From Flavobacteria bacterium BBFL7 (GTDB lineage: Bacteria; Bacteroidota; Bacteroidia; Flavobacteriales; Flavobacteriaceae): 64,000 nt of DNA. The stretch's first letter is position 1. Every line of letters starts with the position of its first letter. Below the pieces are notes generated by a model. That model was not told the DNA's origin, made no database searches, and was given only the letters and a program-made list of their open reading frames with translations. Shown here in pieces: positions 27,486 through 36,936 of the stretch. Where the stretch lies: positions 1,676,544 through 1,740,543 of the forward strand of contig CH672374.1 in assembly GCA_000153385.1 (NCBI GenBank), written 5' to 3'. Both the position numbers and the translations under genes were made by a program.

Positions 27486-28290
27486 CTAAAATATCGTTAA
27501 GATAGAATCCTTCGTATGCATCTGCAAATTCTTCATGAGAATGATACTCTAACACAGGCTTATCTACAGAATCAATGTAAGAATTCAATTCTTCATCCAA
27601 GTCCTCACTTGCCTTAATCACACCATCGCTGAATCTTACAGCATTCTTCATCAAATTGACATAAGAAGGCTCTTCAAATTCTGTTACAGCTTCATCATCT
27701 AATGCATCAAACCTAAGTTTATCTATCATTTCAGTATCTAACGTCCCATCAAAGGATTGATTATATACTGAGGTAACTATTTTACTATCTTCAAATAATG
27801 GGTCATTACCATAATAGTTCTTAATATACAATGGTAATAGTCCAGCTAACCACCCATGAACATGAATAATGTCTGGAGCCCAATTTAATTTTTTAACTGT
27901 TTCGATAACACCTTTTGCAAAAAAGATGGCACGCTCATCATTATCATCGAACAGATTCCCATCTTCGTCAGTTAATGTTGCCTTACGCTTAAAATAATCT
28001 TCATTATCAATGAAGTATACCTGCATTCTTTCCTTAGGAATAGAAGCTACCTTTATAATTAATGGCATATCTAAATCATTAATTATTAGATTCATACCAC
28101 TTAAACGGATCACCTCATGTAATTGGTGTCTACGCTCGTTGATGTTCCCAAAACGAGGAGTAAATATTCTAATCTGACCACCACGATCATTCACCATCTT
28201 AGGACTAAAATAAGACATCGAGGATGCTTCAGTTTCTGGTAAATAAGGGATCACTTCTGAGGATACGTACAGGACTCTTTTTTCCTTCAT
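27463..28290 (-). CDS. Glycogen/starch synthase-like protein, GT5 N-terminal domain only
   Basis: A 275-residue protein matching the N-terminal half of glycogen synthase: RVLYVSSEVIPYLP at the start, IIHVHGWLAGLLPLYIK (the DIIHxHDW-type segment) in the middle. The C-terminal GT1 half, which carries most of the sugar-nucleotide site, is absent. The KxGGL loop expected near the N-terminus is replaced by PETEASSMSYF. It is unlikely to be a normal glycogen synthase. Such one-domain proteins beside panC and glmS are typical of Flavobacteriia. The role is unknown. Confidence 0.85.
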   Translation of the reverse strand: MKEKRVLYVSSEVIPYLPETEASSMSYFSPKMVNDRGGQIRIFTPRFGNINERRHQLHEVIRLSGMNLIINDLDMPLIIKVASIPKERMQVYFIDNEDYFKRKATLTDEDGNLFDDNDERAIFFAKGVIETVKKLNWAPDIIHVHGWLAGLLPLYIKNYYGNDPLFEDSKIVTSVYNQSFDGTLDTEMIDKLRFDALDDEAVTEFEEPSYVNLMKNAVRFSDGVIKASEDLDEELNSYIDSVDKPVLEYHSHEEFADAYEGFYLNDILDEKENDE

Positions 28291-28398
28291 AAATTGTTTT
28301 ATTGATGCCTAACTTTTAGCAAGTTGCAAAAATACACAATTTCTTGCACTTTCACGGTTTAACCTTATGTTTGTACCATTGCCCAAATCTATATCCCT

Positions 28399-29253
28399 AT
28401 GGTATTTCAAACCCATAAAAATTTAAGCACACACATCGAGAGTCTTAAGAATGAGAATCTTAAAATTGGATTTGTTCCTACTATGGGAGCTTTACATGCC
28501 GGACACATTTCCTTAATGAAGGAGGCGGCGAATTCTAACGATATTCTAGTCGTATCCATATTTGTAAATCCTACTCAGTTTGAAAATGCTAATGATTTAA
28601 ATAAATATCCTAGAACAGTAGAAAACGACACAAGACTCATCTATGAACATTTTGGAGAAACTCAAGTAGTTATTTACACACCAAATGTTAAGGACATATA
28701 TGGTGATAACGCTGTAGCAAAATCATATAGATATGACGGATTAGAGCATGTAATGGAAGGAGCAAATAGACCTGGTCACTTTGATGGTGTAGGTACTATT
28801 TTAGAGTTTTTATTTCTAAAAACACAACCTGATTATGCTTATTTTGGTGAGAAAGATTTTCAACAATTACAAATCGTAAAGAAATTAGTAGAAAAACTAC
28901 AGTTACCTATTAAAATCATAGGCTGCCCTATTAAAAGAGAATCACATGGTCTAGCTATGAGCTCCCGCAACGAGAGGCTAAGCCCTAATGCCAGAAAAGA
29001 AGCTGCCTTCATTATCAAATCTTTAGAAAAAGCCAAAGCTTACTTCAATAATCATAGTATCAATCAAACAATTTCTATGGTACAAAACTTGTATCATGAA
29101 AACCAAAATCTAGAATTAGAATATTTCACTATCGCAAGTGAAGAAACACTAGTTCCTGTTAAACGCAAATACCGTAAGCACACCTATAGAGCATTTATAG
29201 TTGCCCATATAGAAGGTGTAAGATTAATAGATAATATGCGTTTATCACAATAA
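28399..29253 (+). CDS. panC: Pantothenate synthetase
   Basis: A 284-residue enzyme that condenses pantoate with beta-alanine using ATP, the last step of pantothenate synthesis. GFVPTMGALHAGHISLM contains the nucleotide-binding HAGH (HIGH-like) motif, and AMSSRNERLS is the second conserved motif. Length is normal. It is divergent from the glycogen synthase-like gene across a 108-bp gap and is followed by panD 36 bp later. Confidence 0.97.
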   Translation: MVFQTHKNLSTHIESLKNENLKIGFVPTMGALHAGHISLMKEAANSNDILVVSIFVNPTQFENANDLNKYPRTVENDTRLIYEHFGETQVVIYTPNVKDIYGDNAVAKSYRYDGLEHVMEGANRPGHFDGVGTILEFLFLKTQPDYAYFGEKDFQQLQIVKKLVEKLQLPIKIIGCPIKRESHGLAMSSRNERLSPNARKEAAFIIKSLEKAKAYFNNHSINQTISMVQNLYHENQNLELEYFTIASEETLVPVKRKYRKHTYRAFIVAHIEGVRLIDNMRLSQ

Positions 29254-29277
29254 TGATTTTTAAATATTTACAAATCG

Positions 29278-29285
29278 TATCTTTG
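29278..29285 (+). promoter_or_regulatory. Possible -7 box directly before panD
   Basis: TATCTTTG ends 4 bp before the panD ATG, like the recX arrangement. No -33 TTG is found at the usual distance, so it would give a weak or regulated leaderless transcript in addition to read-through from panC. Confidence 0.4.
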
Positions 29286-29289
29286 CATC

Positions 29290-29640
29290 ATGTTAATTAC
29301 AGTAGTAAAATCCAAAATTCACCGAGTTAAAGTAACCGGTGCAGACCTCAATTATATAGGTAGTATCACCATTGACGAAGATTTAATGGACGGTGCAAAC
29401 ATTGTTGAAGGTGAAAAAGTTCAAATCGTTAATAATAATAACGGTAATCGATTAGAAACCTATGCCATTCCTGGACCTCGCGGTAGCGGAGAAATCACAT
29501 TAAATGGTGCTGCTGCAAGAAAAGTATCTCCAGGTGATGTATTGATTCTTATCTGCTATGCACAAATGACGATGGAAGAAGCGCGAGCTTTTAAGCCTAC
29601 ACTTCTTTTCCCTAATGAAGAGGACAACACCTTATCATAA
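29290..29640 (+). CDS. panD: Aspartate 1-decarboxylase (pyruvoyl type)
   Basis: A 116-residue enzyme making beta-alanine from aspartate for pantothenate. The self-cleavage site lies in [11 protein letters not shown], between Gly24 and Ser25, and the Ser becomes the pyruvoyl group. Other family segments are [16 protein letters not shown] and [17 protein letters not shown]. Length is normal. The next gene starts 6 bp after the stop. Confidence 0.97.
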   Translation: MLITVVKSKIHRVKVTGADLNYIGSITIDEDLMDGANIVEGEKVQIVNNNNGNRLETYAIPGPRGSGEITLNGAAARKVSPGDVLILICYAQMTMEEARAFKPTLLFPNEEDNTLS

Positions 29641-29646
29641 ACCAGC

Positions 29647-30630
29647 TTGAAAAAAGCATCTCTAAAAACATTAAAAATACTACTACCACTTGCGTTAGGA
29701 GTATTTTTAATCTACATTTCTTACGCGCAATTCAATGAAAATCAGATTAATGAGATTAAATCTTATTTAATCGATGCTGATTATAGTTGGATTATATTAG
29801 GTATTACATTAGCTTTTTTTAGTCATTTATCTAGAGCATGGAGATGGAACTACATGCTTAAAGCTATAGGGCATCAACCAGCTTTTCTTACAAATGTAAT
29901 GGCTATAGGCACTGGATATGCCATGAATTTAATCATACCTCGTAGTGGTGAAGTAGCACGAGCAGTGGTAGTAAACCGAATCGATAACGTACCGGTAGAT
30001 AAAGCTATAGGAACTATAATAGCAGAACGTGTTTTAGATTTTATTATTCTTTTAATCATCACAGCAACCGCATTGCTAGTTTCAGGTACTGTGATTATCG
30101 ATTTCTTTAAGGAACATTTAAATATAGCTTTCGCGAAAGCAGATTCTTCAACAATTATTATCTATGGAATAATTGCGCTAATCTTTACCGTCATTGTAGT
30201 TGTATTATTTAGATACATAAAACCATTTCAAAAACTAAAAAACTTTATCAGCGGTCTTAAAGATGGGTTCAATACGATATGGACTATGAAACAAAAGTGG
30301 CTTTACCTAGCGCATACTTTATTTATTTGGTCCTTATACTTACTAATGTTTTACGTCAGCATCTTTGCACTTCCCGGAACTAGATCTATACCATTAAGTG
30401 GCATTTTGAGTGCTTTTGTTGCAGGTAGTTTTGCTGTAGCCTTTACTAATGGTGGCTTTGGCGCTTACCCTTACTTTATAGCGCAAGTTCTTCTGCTATT
30501 TGGTGTGGCAGAAACCTTAGGGACATCACTAGGTTGGATTCTTTGGATCTCGCAAACAGCTTTAGTCCTAGTCTATGGTTTGATATCCTTTATAATGCTT
30601 TCTATAAAGAATAGCGTTTCGGCTAAATAA
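29647..30630 (+). CDS. Flippase-like integral membrane protein (lysylphosphatidylglycerol synthase TM region family, UPF0104)
   Basis: A 327-residue protein with about eight transmembrane segments, matching the membrane half of MprF/LPG synthase and dolichol-phosphate-mannose-type flippases. Motifs include SHLSRAWRWNYML, PRSGEVARA and NGGFGAYPYFIA. There is no aminoacyl-transferase domain, so a lipid flippase or export role is more likely than lipid modification. The start codon is TTG 6 bp after panD, which indicates translational linkage. A palindrome copy is read as AFAKA in a loop between helices. Confidence 0.87.
   Translation: MKKASLKTLKILLPLALGVFLIYISYAQFNENQINEIKSYLIDADYSWIILGITLAFFSHLSRAWRWNYMLKAIGHQPAFLTNVMAIGTGYAMNLIIPRSGEVARAVVVNRIDNVPVDKAIGTIIAERVLDFIILLIITATALLVSGTVIIDFFKEHLNIAFAKADSSTIIIYGIIALIFTVIVVVLFRYIKPFQKLKNFISGLKDGFNTIWTMKQKWLYLAHTLFIWSLYLLMFYVSIFALPGTRSIPLSGILSAFVAGSFAVAFTNGGFGAYPYFIAQVLLLFGVAETLGTSLGWILWISQTALVLVYGLISFIMLSIKNSVSAK
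30126..30141. repeat. Dispersed palindrome (14-bp core exact) inside the flippase-like gene
   Basis: AGCTTTCGCGAAAGCA keeps the 14-bp core with both outer bases changed. It is read as AFAKA in IAFAKADSS, a loop between membrane helices. Confidence 0.92.
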
Positions 30631-30658
30631 TTGTAAATTCCGTTCCAAAATTTTTACA

Positions 30659-31825
30659 ATGAAACATCTTATAGCTTTCATCACATTGCTATTAACCTGC
30701 AATACTATATTCTCACAAGCTTTTTATAGAGCATATCCTAGCGATGTATTAGGTACAGAACGTAATATAAAAGTGCTTAAACCACGTAATTATGCAGAGA
30801 ATCCAGAAAAAACATACCCATTAATTGTAGTATTGGATGGTGATTACCTTTTTGAACCTGTTGCTGGTAATGTAGATTATCTATCCTATTGGGACCAAAT
30901 ACCTGAAAGCTTTGTTTTAGGAATTAACCAGCGTAAAAGTCGATATGATGAAACGGCAATCGATCGAAAAAGCGGTCTACCTCAAGCACAGAGTGCAGAT
31001 TTCATGGATTTTATAATGGAAGTGGTCACCACCATGAAAGAAGAATATCGTATCGCACCATTTACAGTAATTGTAGGTAAGGATATCACTGCAAATCTAG
31101 CCACCTATTTTTTGATGCGCAAGAAAGTTCCTTTTGATGCATACCTCAATATCGATCCTGATTACTCAACGTTAATAACAGAAAATTTAATAAATAAAAT
31201 CACTCAACTAGAAGGTTTCAACTATTATTATGTGGCCACACCTGAAAAATCAAGTAATACTGATAAGATGTTTACAGCTCAAGTGGATTCATTATTAGAG
31301 AACCGTAAAAATGTTCACCTATTATATGAAAAAATAGAAGGTGTAGACAAATACGGGCTAGGCGCACATGCCATACCACGTGGTCTTAATTATATTTTTG
31401 AAGAATACAAATTGATAGATGAAGATGCATTAGTTAATACAGCAATAGCAGCAAATATGGCAGCAGAAGGTAAAGAATCTAAGGATGCCGCAAACGCTAT
31501 TGAAACATTAATCTTAAAGTACAAATACATCAAGGACGTATATGGTATAGATATGCGCGTCCGTCTTATAGACATTGTGACCGTAGCAGAGCATCTTATT
31601 GATAATAAGAAATATGATGAACTAATTGATGTCGCAGACCTTGCTATGAAAGAATACCCAGAAAAACTTTACGGCCGTTTTATTGAAGGAATAGGCTATG
31701 AAGGCATAGGTCGACCAGAGCGTGCTATAAAATCATATAATGCTGCATATGCATTAGAACCTGCCGTAGGAATAACTAAAGATGATGTGCTAGACAAAGT
31801 AGAAATGCTTCAGGAAAAAAAATAA
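30659..31825 (+). CDS. Secreted alpha/beta-hydrolase-fold esterase-like protein, probably inactive, with TPR-like tail
   Basis: A 388-residue protein with a signal peptide (ends TIFSQ). Residues ~25-240 resemble the enterochelin-esterase/IroE type alpha/beta-hydrolase (YPLIVVLDGDYLFEP start). At the place of the nucleophile elbow, where active homologues have GHSxGG, the sequence is VIVGKDITANLATYF with no Ser, so it is probably not a hydrolase. A helical repeat resembling TPR follows (YGRFIEGIGYEGIGRPERA, ...IKSYNAAYALEP). It abuts radA with no gap between stop and start. The role is unknown. Confidence 0.8.
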   Translation: MKHLIAFITLLLTCNTIFSQAFYRAYPSDVLGTERNIKVLKPRNYAENPEKTYPLIVVLDGDYLFEPVAGNVDYLSYWDQIPESFVLGINQRKSRYDETAIDRKSGLPQAQSADFMDFIMEVVTTMKEEYRIAPFTVIVGKDITANLATYFLMRKKVPFDAYLNIDPDYSTLITENLINKITQLEGFNYYYVATPEKSSNTDKMFTAQVDSLLENRKNVHLLYEKIEGVDKYGLGAHAIPRGLNYIFEEYKLIDEDALVNTAIAANMAAEGKESKDAANAIETLILKYKYIKDVYGIDMRVRLIDIVTVAEHLIDNKKYDELIDVADLAMKEYPEKLYGRFIEGIGYEGIGRPERAIKSYNAAYALEPAVGITKDDVLDKVEMLQEKK

Positions 31826-33193
31826 ATGGCCAAAATTAAAACAACATGGTTCTGCCAGAATTGTGGTGCTCAACACGCTCGCTGGCAGGGACAATGTACC
31901 ACTTGTAAAGAATGGAACACACTGGTAGAAGAAGTTGTTCAGAAAGAAAAGAAACCTTCTTGGGATGCTGCTAGTGGAGATACGCTTTCGCGAAAGCGGA
32001 CTCCACAACCACAACTTATTTCTCAAATAGATGTGACTGAAACGCCACGTTTAGACACAACAAATGCCGAATTCAATAGAGTATTAGGTGGCGGACTAGT
32101 GCCTGGATCTGTAACATTATTAGGTGGTGAACCTGGAATAGGTAAATCAACTCTACTGCTTCAAGTCTGCCTTAACTTACCGTATAAAACACTTTACGTA
32201 AGCGGTGAAGAAAGCGCACAGCAAATTAAAATGAGAGCAGATCGTATCAAACAAAATGCGACTAACTGCTATATTCTCACAGAGACAAAGACTCAGAATA
32301 TTTTCCGTCAAATCACAGAGATGGAACCTGAAGTACTTATTATAGATTCTATACAGACTTTACAAACTGAAATTATCGAAAGTACCGCCGGTAGCGTTTC
32401 ACAAATTAGAGAATGTACTAGTGAGCTTATAAAGTTTGCTAAAGAAACTAACACACCTGTACTACTTATAGGTCATATTACTAAAGATGGTAATATCGCT
32501 GGCCCTAAGATACTGGAGCACATGGTTGATTCTGTTTTACAATTTGAGGGCGATCGCAATCATACATATAGAATATTACGAGCTTTAAAAAATCGTTTTG
32601 GTAGCACGCATGAAATCGGTATTTATGAAATGCTAGGTCATGGACTACGTGAAGTAATCAATCCTAGTGAAATATTGATCTCACAACGTGGCACTAGTTT
32701 AAGTGGTACAGCAATAGCTGCAACCATGGAAGGTATGCGTCCTTTAATGATAGAAGTTCAAGCGTTAGTAAGTACGGCCGTATATGGAACACCTCAACGT
32801 AGTGCAACTGGCTACAATTTGAAGCGTCTTAATATGATACTAGCTGTGTTAGAAAAAAGAGCTGGTTTTAAACTAGGTCAAAAAGATGTTTTCTTAAATA
32901 TCACGGGCGGTATTACTGTAGACGATCCAGCGATTGATCTTGCTGTAGTAGCCGCTATTCTTTCATCTAATTTTGACATTGAACTTTCATCACAACATTG
33001 TTATAGTGCTGAGGTAGGTTTAGGTGGAGAAATAAGACCTGTTTCACGCATGGAACAGCGTGTTAATGAAGCGGCAAAACTAGGGTTTGAAAAAGTTTTT
33101 ATTGCGCCGGCAAAGCAAAAATTTAAAGAAGTAGGTACCGATGTACAAGCTTTTTCAAAAATTGAGGATTTAGTTAAATATTTATTTTCATAA
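31826..33193 (+). CDS. radA: DNA repair protein RadA
   Basis: A 455-residue RecA-like ATPase that promotes branch migration in recombination. It has the N-terminal zinc finger CQNCGAQHARWQGQCTTC, Walker A GGEPGIGKST, the RadA-specific KNRFGS motif and a C-terminal Lon-like domain (GGITVDDPAIDLAVVAAI). Length is normal. The start directly follows the stop of the upstream esterase-like gene. A palindrome copy lies in the linker between zinc finger and ATPase, read as LSRKR. Confidence 0.98.
   Translation: MAKIKTTWFCQNCGAQHARWQGQCTTCKEWNTLVEEVVQKEKKPSWDAASGDTLSRKRTPQPQLISQIDVTETPRLDTTNAEFNRVLGGGLVPGSVTLLGGEPGIGKSTLLLQVCLNLPYKTLYVSGEESAQQIKMRADRIKQNATNCYILTETKTQNIFRQITEMEPEVLIIDSIQTLQTEIIESTAGSVSQIRECTSELIKFAKETNTPVLLIGHITKDGNIAGPKILEHMVDSVLQFEGDRNHTYRILRALKNRFGSTHEIGIYEMLGHGLREVINPSEILISQRGTSLSGTAIAATMEGMRPLMIEVQALVSTAVYGTPQRSATGYNLKRLNMILAVLEKRAGFKLGQKDVFLNITGGITVDDPAIDLAVVAAILSSNFDIELSSQHCYSAEVGLGGEIRPVSRMEQRVNEAAKLGFEKVFIAPAKQKFKEVGTDVQAFSKIEDLVKYLFS
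31983..31998. repeat. Dispersed palindrome, exact copy inside radA
   Basis: Perfect CGCTTTCGCGAAAGCG read as LSRKR in the linker between the zinc finger and the ATPase core. Confidence 0.95.
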
Positions 33194-33207
33194 TTAATTA
33201 TAAGGAT

Positions 33208-33741
33208 ATGTTTTTAAGAATATTATGTTTAATCGCACTAGTCAGTTTTACATCTTGTAAGCCTGCAGACAAGGAAGTTGAAACAATAAAAACAACTGAG
33301 GTTGACAAAACTGACAACGATATTTTACACCTAGAATCACCTGATGGGACTTATACTAACCTTGCTGCACTACTAGAAGAGCATAAGGGAAAAGTTGTCT
33401 ATGTGGACTATTGGGCTAGCTGGTGTAAACCATGTCGCGTCATGATGCCAGCATCTGCAAAACTTAAAGAGCGTTATAAAGGTAAAGATGTCGTATTTCT
33501 TTACATATCTATTGATACAAAAAGAAATGCCTGGGAAAAAGCAAATCAAGAAGAAGGATTTACTAAGCATAGTTACATTGCGACTAATTATCCTAAAGCA
33601 AAGATTTTTCAACTTAGAAATGTTAGTAGCATACCCAGGTATATGTTATATGATAAAAATGGTCGTATGATTGATGATAACGCTATGCGTCCCGTACAGC
33701 CAGATTTGATTACTACAATAGACGGTTTTCTTTCTTTATAA
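33208..33741 (+). CDS. TlpA-type thioredoxin-like lipoprotein
   Basis: A 177-residue envelope protein with lipobox FTSC near residue 17 and a thioredoxin fold with active site WASWCKPCR, flanked by VYVDYWA and later the cis-Pro segment VSSIPRYMLYD. It should reduce or isomerise disulfides in the periplasm. It is 14 bp after radA, and the next gene starts 1 bp after its stop. Substrates are unknown. Confidence 0.92.
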   Translation: MFLRILCLIALVSFTSCKPADKEVETIKTTEVDKTDNDILHLESPDGTYTNLAALLEEHKGKVVYVDYWASWCKPCRVMMPASAKLKERYKGKDVVFLYISIDTKRNAWEKANQEEGFTKHSYIATNYPKAKIFQLRNVSSIPRYMLYDKNGRMIDDNAMRPVQPDLITTIDGFLSL

Positions 33742-33742
33742 T

Positions 33743-34861
33743 TTGCAGTCAATTAAAAAATACTGGCTTTTTACAAGTATTCTTATTGCTATAATTGCTC
33801 TATTTATTACTTATACAGTAAAGCCGGCATTATTTGATTTTATATTAAAGCCATCTAACCGTACTATTTACGAGCGCAGTTTTAAAGACAATCCAGAAAA
33901 ACTAGAGCGCTGGAATAATCTTTTATCTATTGCTGCAAAAGATCAAGTAACCATTAATAAGTCTACTTCAGAACATGTTGTGACCACTTCTCAAAAACCA
34001 TTTACCGCCAGTTATTTGATCGATCTACAATTAGGAGAAGTATTGATAAGTACTATCGATTCAGAAAACAAATGGATACTTGAAGCTAGAAACCTAAGTG
34101 GCGATTTACTTCAAGATGCTCAGTTAAAAAATGATACTCTAGTTTTAAATTATACTCCAAATAAGGATATTAAAATACGCATCATTCTTCAGGCAAAACT
34201 GGAAACAGAATCCCAGACTGAATTTAAAATTTATACTGCACCACAATATGATTTTCCAGTAGCAGGAAAAGATAATAGTGCTATACAAAGTTTTTGGGGC
34301 GCTTCAAGAGGTGGCGGAAGTCGCAAACATGAAGGAAATGATGTTTTTGCACCTAAGGGACATCCAGTAGTTGCTATAACTTATGGAACCGTTTCCAGTA
34401 TAAGAAATCGTGGATTAGGTGGCAAGCAGGTTTGGGTGAAAGATTATGATAATGGTTATTTACATTATTATGCTCATCTAGACGATTGGATAGTAAATGA
34501 AGGCGACATGGTCTGGTCTGGCGACACACTAGGATATGTCGGGAATACAGGAAATGCAAAAAATACACCACCACATCTACATTTTGGAATTTATAAAAAT
34601 GGTAGTGCTGTAGATCCTAAACCATTCATTTGGAAAACTCAAGTTCCAGAAAACACAATTTCCTTACCTCAGCTCAATAATCCACGTGCAAATGGTTTTG
34701 CCGCAAATTTACGTACTGAACCTTCAAGCTCTAGTGATATTCTTCAAGATGTAAAAACAGCACCTGTATCTATAATAGGTAATACCGGAAACTGGTATCA
34801 TGTTAGAACAACAACTGGTTTAAGTGGCTATATGCATAAAAGCGTGTTGGTAGAACAATAA
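33743..34861 (+). CDS. M23 peptidoglycan endopeptidase with C-terminal SH3-like domain
   Basis: A 372-residue protein with an N-terminal membrane anchor (about residues 8-27). The M23 zinc peptidase domain has HEGNDVFAPKGHPV (HxxxD ligands) and HLHFGIY (HxH ligands). A C-terminal bacterial SH3 domain (GFAANLRTEPSSSSDIL...) would bind cell wall. It likely hydrolyses peptide cross-links in peptidoglycan. The start is TTG one base after the thioredoxin-like gene. Its stop abuts the convergent 485-residue gene with no gap. Confidence 0.92.
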   Translation: MQSIKKYWLFTSILIAIIALFITYTVKPALFDFILKPSNRTIYERSFKDNPEKLERWNNLLSIAAKDQVTINKSTSEHVVTTSQKPFTASYLIDLQLGEVLISTIDSENKWILEARNLSGDLLQDAQLKNDTLVLNYTPNKDIKIRIILQAKLETESQTEFKIYTAPQYDFPVAGKDNSAIQSFWGASRGGGSRKHEGNDVFAPKGHPVVAITYGTVSSIRNRGLGGKQVWVKDYDNGYLHYYAHLDDWIVNEGDMVWSGDTLGYVGNTGNAKNTPPHLHFGIYKNGSAVDPKPFIWKTQVPENTISLPQLNNPRANGFAANLRTEPSSSSDILQDVKTAPVSIIGNTGNWYHVRTTTGLSGYMHKSVLVEQ

Positions 34862-36319
34862 TTAGAGATTAGTCAACTCTAGTGTTACTTCATATAATGG
34901 TCTGGACTGCATCTTTGCTTTGAGCCATGCATAGAAACTCATGACAAAAATATCTTCTCTGTCTGCTCCTATCCAGTCAAATGATTTCTCAACCTTGTTA
35001 TAGAAAGCTTCAGTAGTAACTTGATGAGGTGCGTCATAGTATAAACGCAATAATTTGAGATAAGAAAGCACTCGCACTTCATCTTTATCTTTTAAACGTT
35101 TGCGATAACGCTTATTAAAACTATGAATCCTAGATTCAACTAAATCTGGTTGATTGCGTTCTATTAAAATTAGAATTTCAATAATATTGCGTTTAACAAC
35201 CCAATTAAAACCTACACGTTTTTCATAGTAATCATCACTATGTGATAAATCACGCATGATATTACTGCATTGCTTATAATTCTTATTTTGAAAATGAGCC
35301 ATTACAAATGTTAGCTCACTTTCTGCAGTTGGGTAATTGATATGACTCAACGTTTTAATACCGTTCAATAGTTCACCTGTATAAATCTCTATTAATGCTT
35401 TTAAGTGATAATAGTCATCACCCATCATTTTCATGTATTTCCCGTTCTCTAATTTTAATTGTGATCCCATTAAATTTAAAAACTCTTGTGCTTTATAAAA
35501 GTTTTTGTTTCTAAAATAGGTCGTACTCATCAACCTCAAAATAGCTATGTGATAATACAAATGACGAGTGGCAAGCTCTTTTTTAGTATTTACAATATGG
35601 TAAGCCTCTTCCATAAAGTGTGCTGCGCTGTAATAGTCACTTTTTAAAGTAGCTGCCTCTACCGCAATAGTCATTAAAGTATATAAAGACTTAAACCCAA
35701 AAGCGTCATTTAATTTAATTCCATAGGTTTTTAAATGACGATCTATCACTTCTTCTACATCTTTATCACCAGTCTGTAAATCTTCTTTTATAAACGCATA
35801 GGCCGTCATCAAATGCGCCTCTGCAAGCTGGTTTTTCAAGTTACTCTGGTACTCTTCAACTACTAGATCTAACTGGACTGATGGATTCTTATGAGCATGT
35901 TGTAATAAGGTGTGATACATTTCATTAAGTAATGCATATAGCTCAAGTTTACGAGCCTTTTGAATTGCCTTTTTCAGAATTTTAAATCCTAATTCATGGA
36001 GACCTTTTTCAAAAAATATTCTAGACGCCAGTAAGCTTTTTAACAGTTGCAACTCTTCATCGCTTTCTGTTTCTAGACCGTGCGATGCTGTGAAATCTAT
36101 CAAATTATCACGCAATCTTTTGGTTAATGCATAGAGTGCATTTTGATTTTCTTTACCATATAATCGGTTTGCCAGATTAGTAGTCACGCCATTTTCTATA
36201 AGCTGAAAAAGCTTAATATTTTTAACGTCAGATCTTCTATTCCTCGCTTTCGCGAAAGCGTAGAAAGCCAATCTCTCCTCACTAGTCATAGTATTAATCA
36301 ATAATATAAGCTCTTTCAT
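34862..36319 (-). CDS. Large alpha-helical (TPR-like) cytosolic protein, function unknown
   Basis: A 485-residue protein without signal peptide or membrane segments, predicted almost entirely helical, with repeat-like stretches (MEEAYHIVNTKKELATRHLY, NKNFYKAQEFLNLMGSQLK). This suggests a TPR-type solenoid. No catalytic motif is seen. It is a single-gene unit, tail-to-tail with the M23 peptidase. A palindrome copy near the N-terminus is read as AFAKA (FYAFAKARNR). I recognise no named family; such proteins are widespread in Flavobacteriaceae. Confidence 0.8.
   Translation of the reverse strand: MKELILLINTMTSEERLAFYAFAKARNRRSDVKNIKLFQLIENGVTTNLANRLYGKENQNALYALTKRLRDNLIDFTASHGLETESDEELQLLKSLLASRIFFEKGLHELGFKILKKAIQKARKLELYALLNEMYHTLLQHAHKNPSVQLDLVVEEYQSNLKNQLAEAHLMTAYAFIKEDLQTGDKDVEEVIDRHLKTYGIKLNDAFGFKSLYTLMTIAVEAATLKSDYYSAAHFMEEAYHIVNTKKELATRHLYYHIAILRLMSTTYFRNKNFYKAQEFLNLMGSQLKLENGKYMKMMGDDYYHLKALIEIYTGELLNGIKTLSHINYPTAESELTFVMAHFQNKNYKQCSNIMRDLSHSDDYYEKRVGFNWVVKRNIIEILILIERNQPDLVESRIHSFNKRYRKRLKDKDEVRVLSYLKLLRLYYDAPHQVTTEAFYNKVEKSFDWIGADREDIFVMSFYAWLKAKMQSRPLYEVTLELTNL
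36245..36260. repeat. Dispersed palindrome, exact copy inside the 485-residue gene
   Basis: Perfect CGCTTTCGCGAAAGCG read as AFAKA near the N-terminus (residues about 20-25). Confidence 0.95.
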
Positions 36320-36469
36320 TTCGTAAGATTTTATATATCCAATATACAGTAAACAAAGTTATTAGATAGTAAATTAATATTCTTAGTCATAAGAAATATA
36401 AATATATTGACTCTTATCGATTGAATATGTACCGCACATTTGTATCATCAAACAATCAAAACAAACAAC

Positions 36470-36931
36470 ATGGAGAATCAAACATTTAATCCAGTAAACG
36501 TAAAGACCGAAAAGAAAGAAAAAGAAGCATTTAATGGTAAACCTACACCAGCATTTATTGCTGCATCGTGGAGCGCACTGCTTATAGGAATGGTATCCTA
36601 TTGTATAGGTTTATGGAATGCAGACATGCTTCTTAATGAGAAAGGCTATTATTTTGTCATCTTGCTCTTTGGTCTATTCTCTGTCATATCTGTACAAAAA
36701 GCTGTGAGAGATAAGCAAGAAGGCGTGGCTGTAACAGATATGTATTATGGTATTGCATGGTTTGTAACCATCGCCTCATTAGTATTGCTAGTCATAGGAC
36801 TATGGAATGCAGACTTACTATTGAGTGAGAAAGGTTTTTACGGGATGTCCTTTGCGCTTAGTTTATTTGCTGCCATTGCGGTACAGAAAAACACGAGAGA
36901 TGTGAAGTTTATAGATGATCAAGAAAAGTAG
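36470..36931 (+). CDS. YiaA/YiaB-type inner membrane protein
   Basis: A 153-residue protein with four transmembrane helices arranged as two similar halves: [20 protein letters not shown] in the first and [20 protein letters not shown] in the second, each followed by a helix ending in SVQKAVRD / AVQKNTRD. This duplication is the YiaAB two-helix domain. The role is unknown. The start is placed at MENQTFN; an upstream in-frame ATG would add 10 residues lacking a family match. It is followed 5 bp later by another small membrane protein gene. Confidence 0.88.
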   Translation: MENQTFNPVNVKTEKKEKEAFNGKPTPAFIAASWSALLIGMVSYCIGLWNADMLLNEKGYYFVILLFGLFSVISVQKAVRDKQEGVAVTDMYYGIAWFVTIASLVLLVIGLWNADLLLSEKGFYGMSFALSLFAAIAVQKNTRDVKFIDDQEK

Positions 36932-36936
36932 AAGCT

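Noticed and set aside
36440-36469. Ten-residue upstream extension of the YiaA-like protein
   Set aside because: The in-frame ATG lies close to the presumed promoter region and the added residues match nothing; MENQ start preferred.
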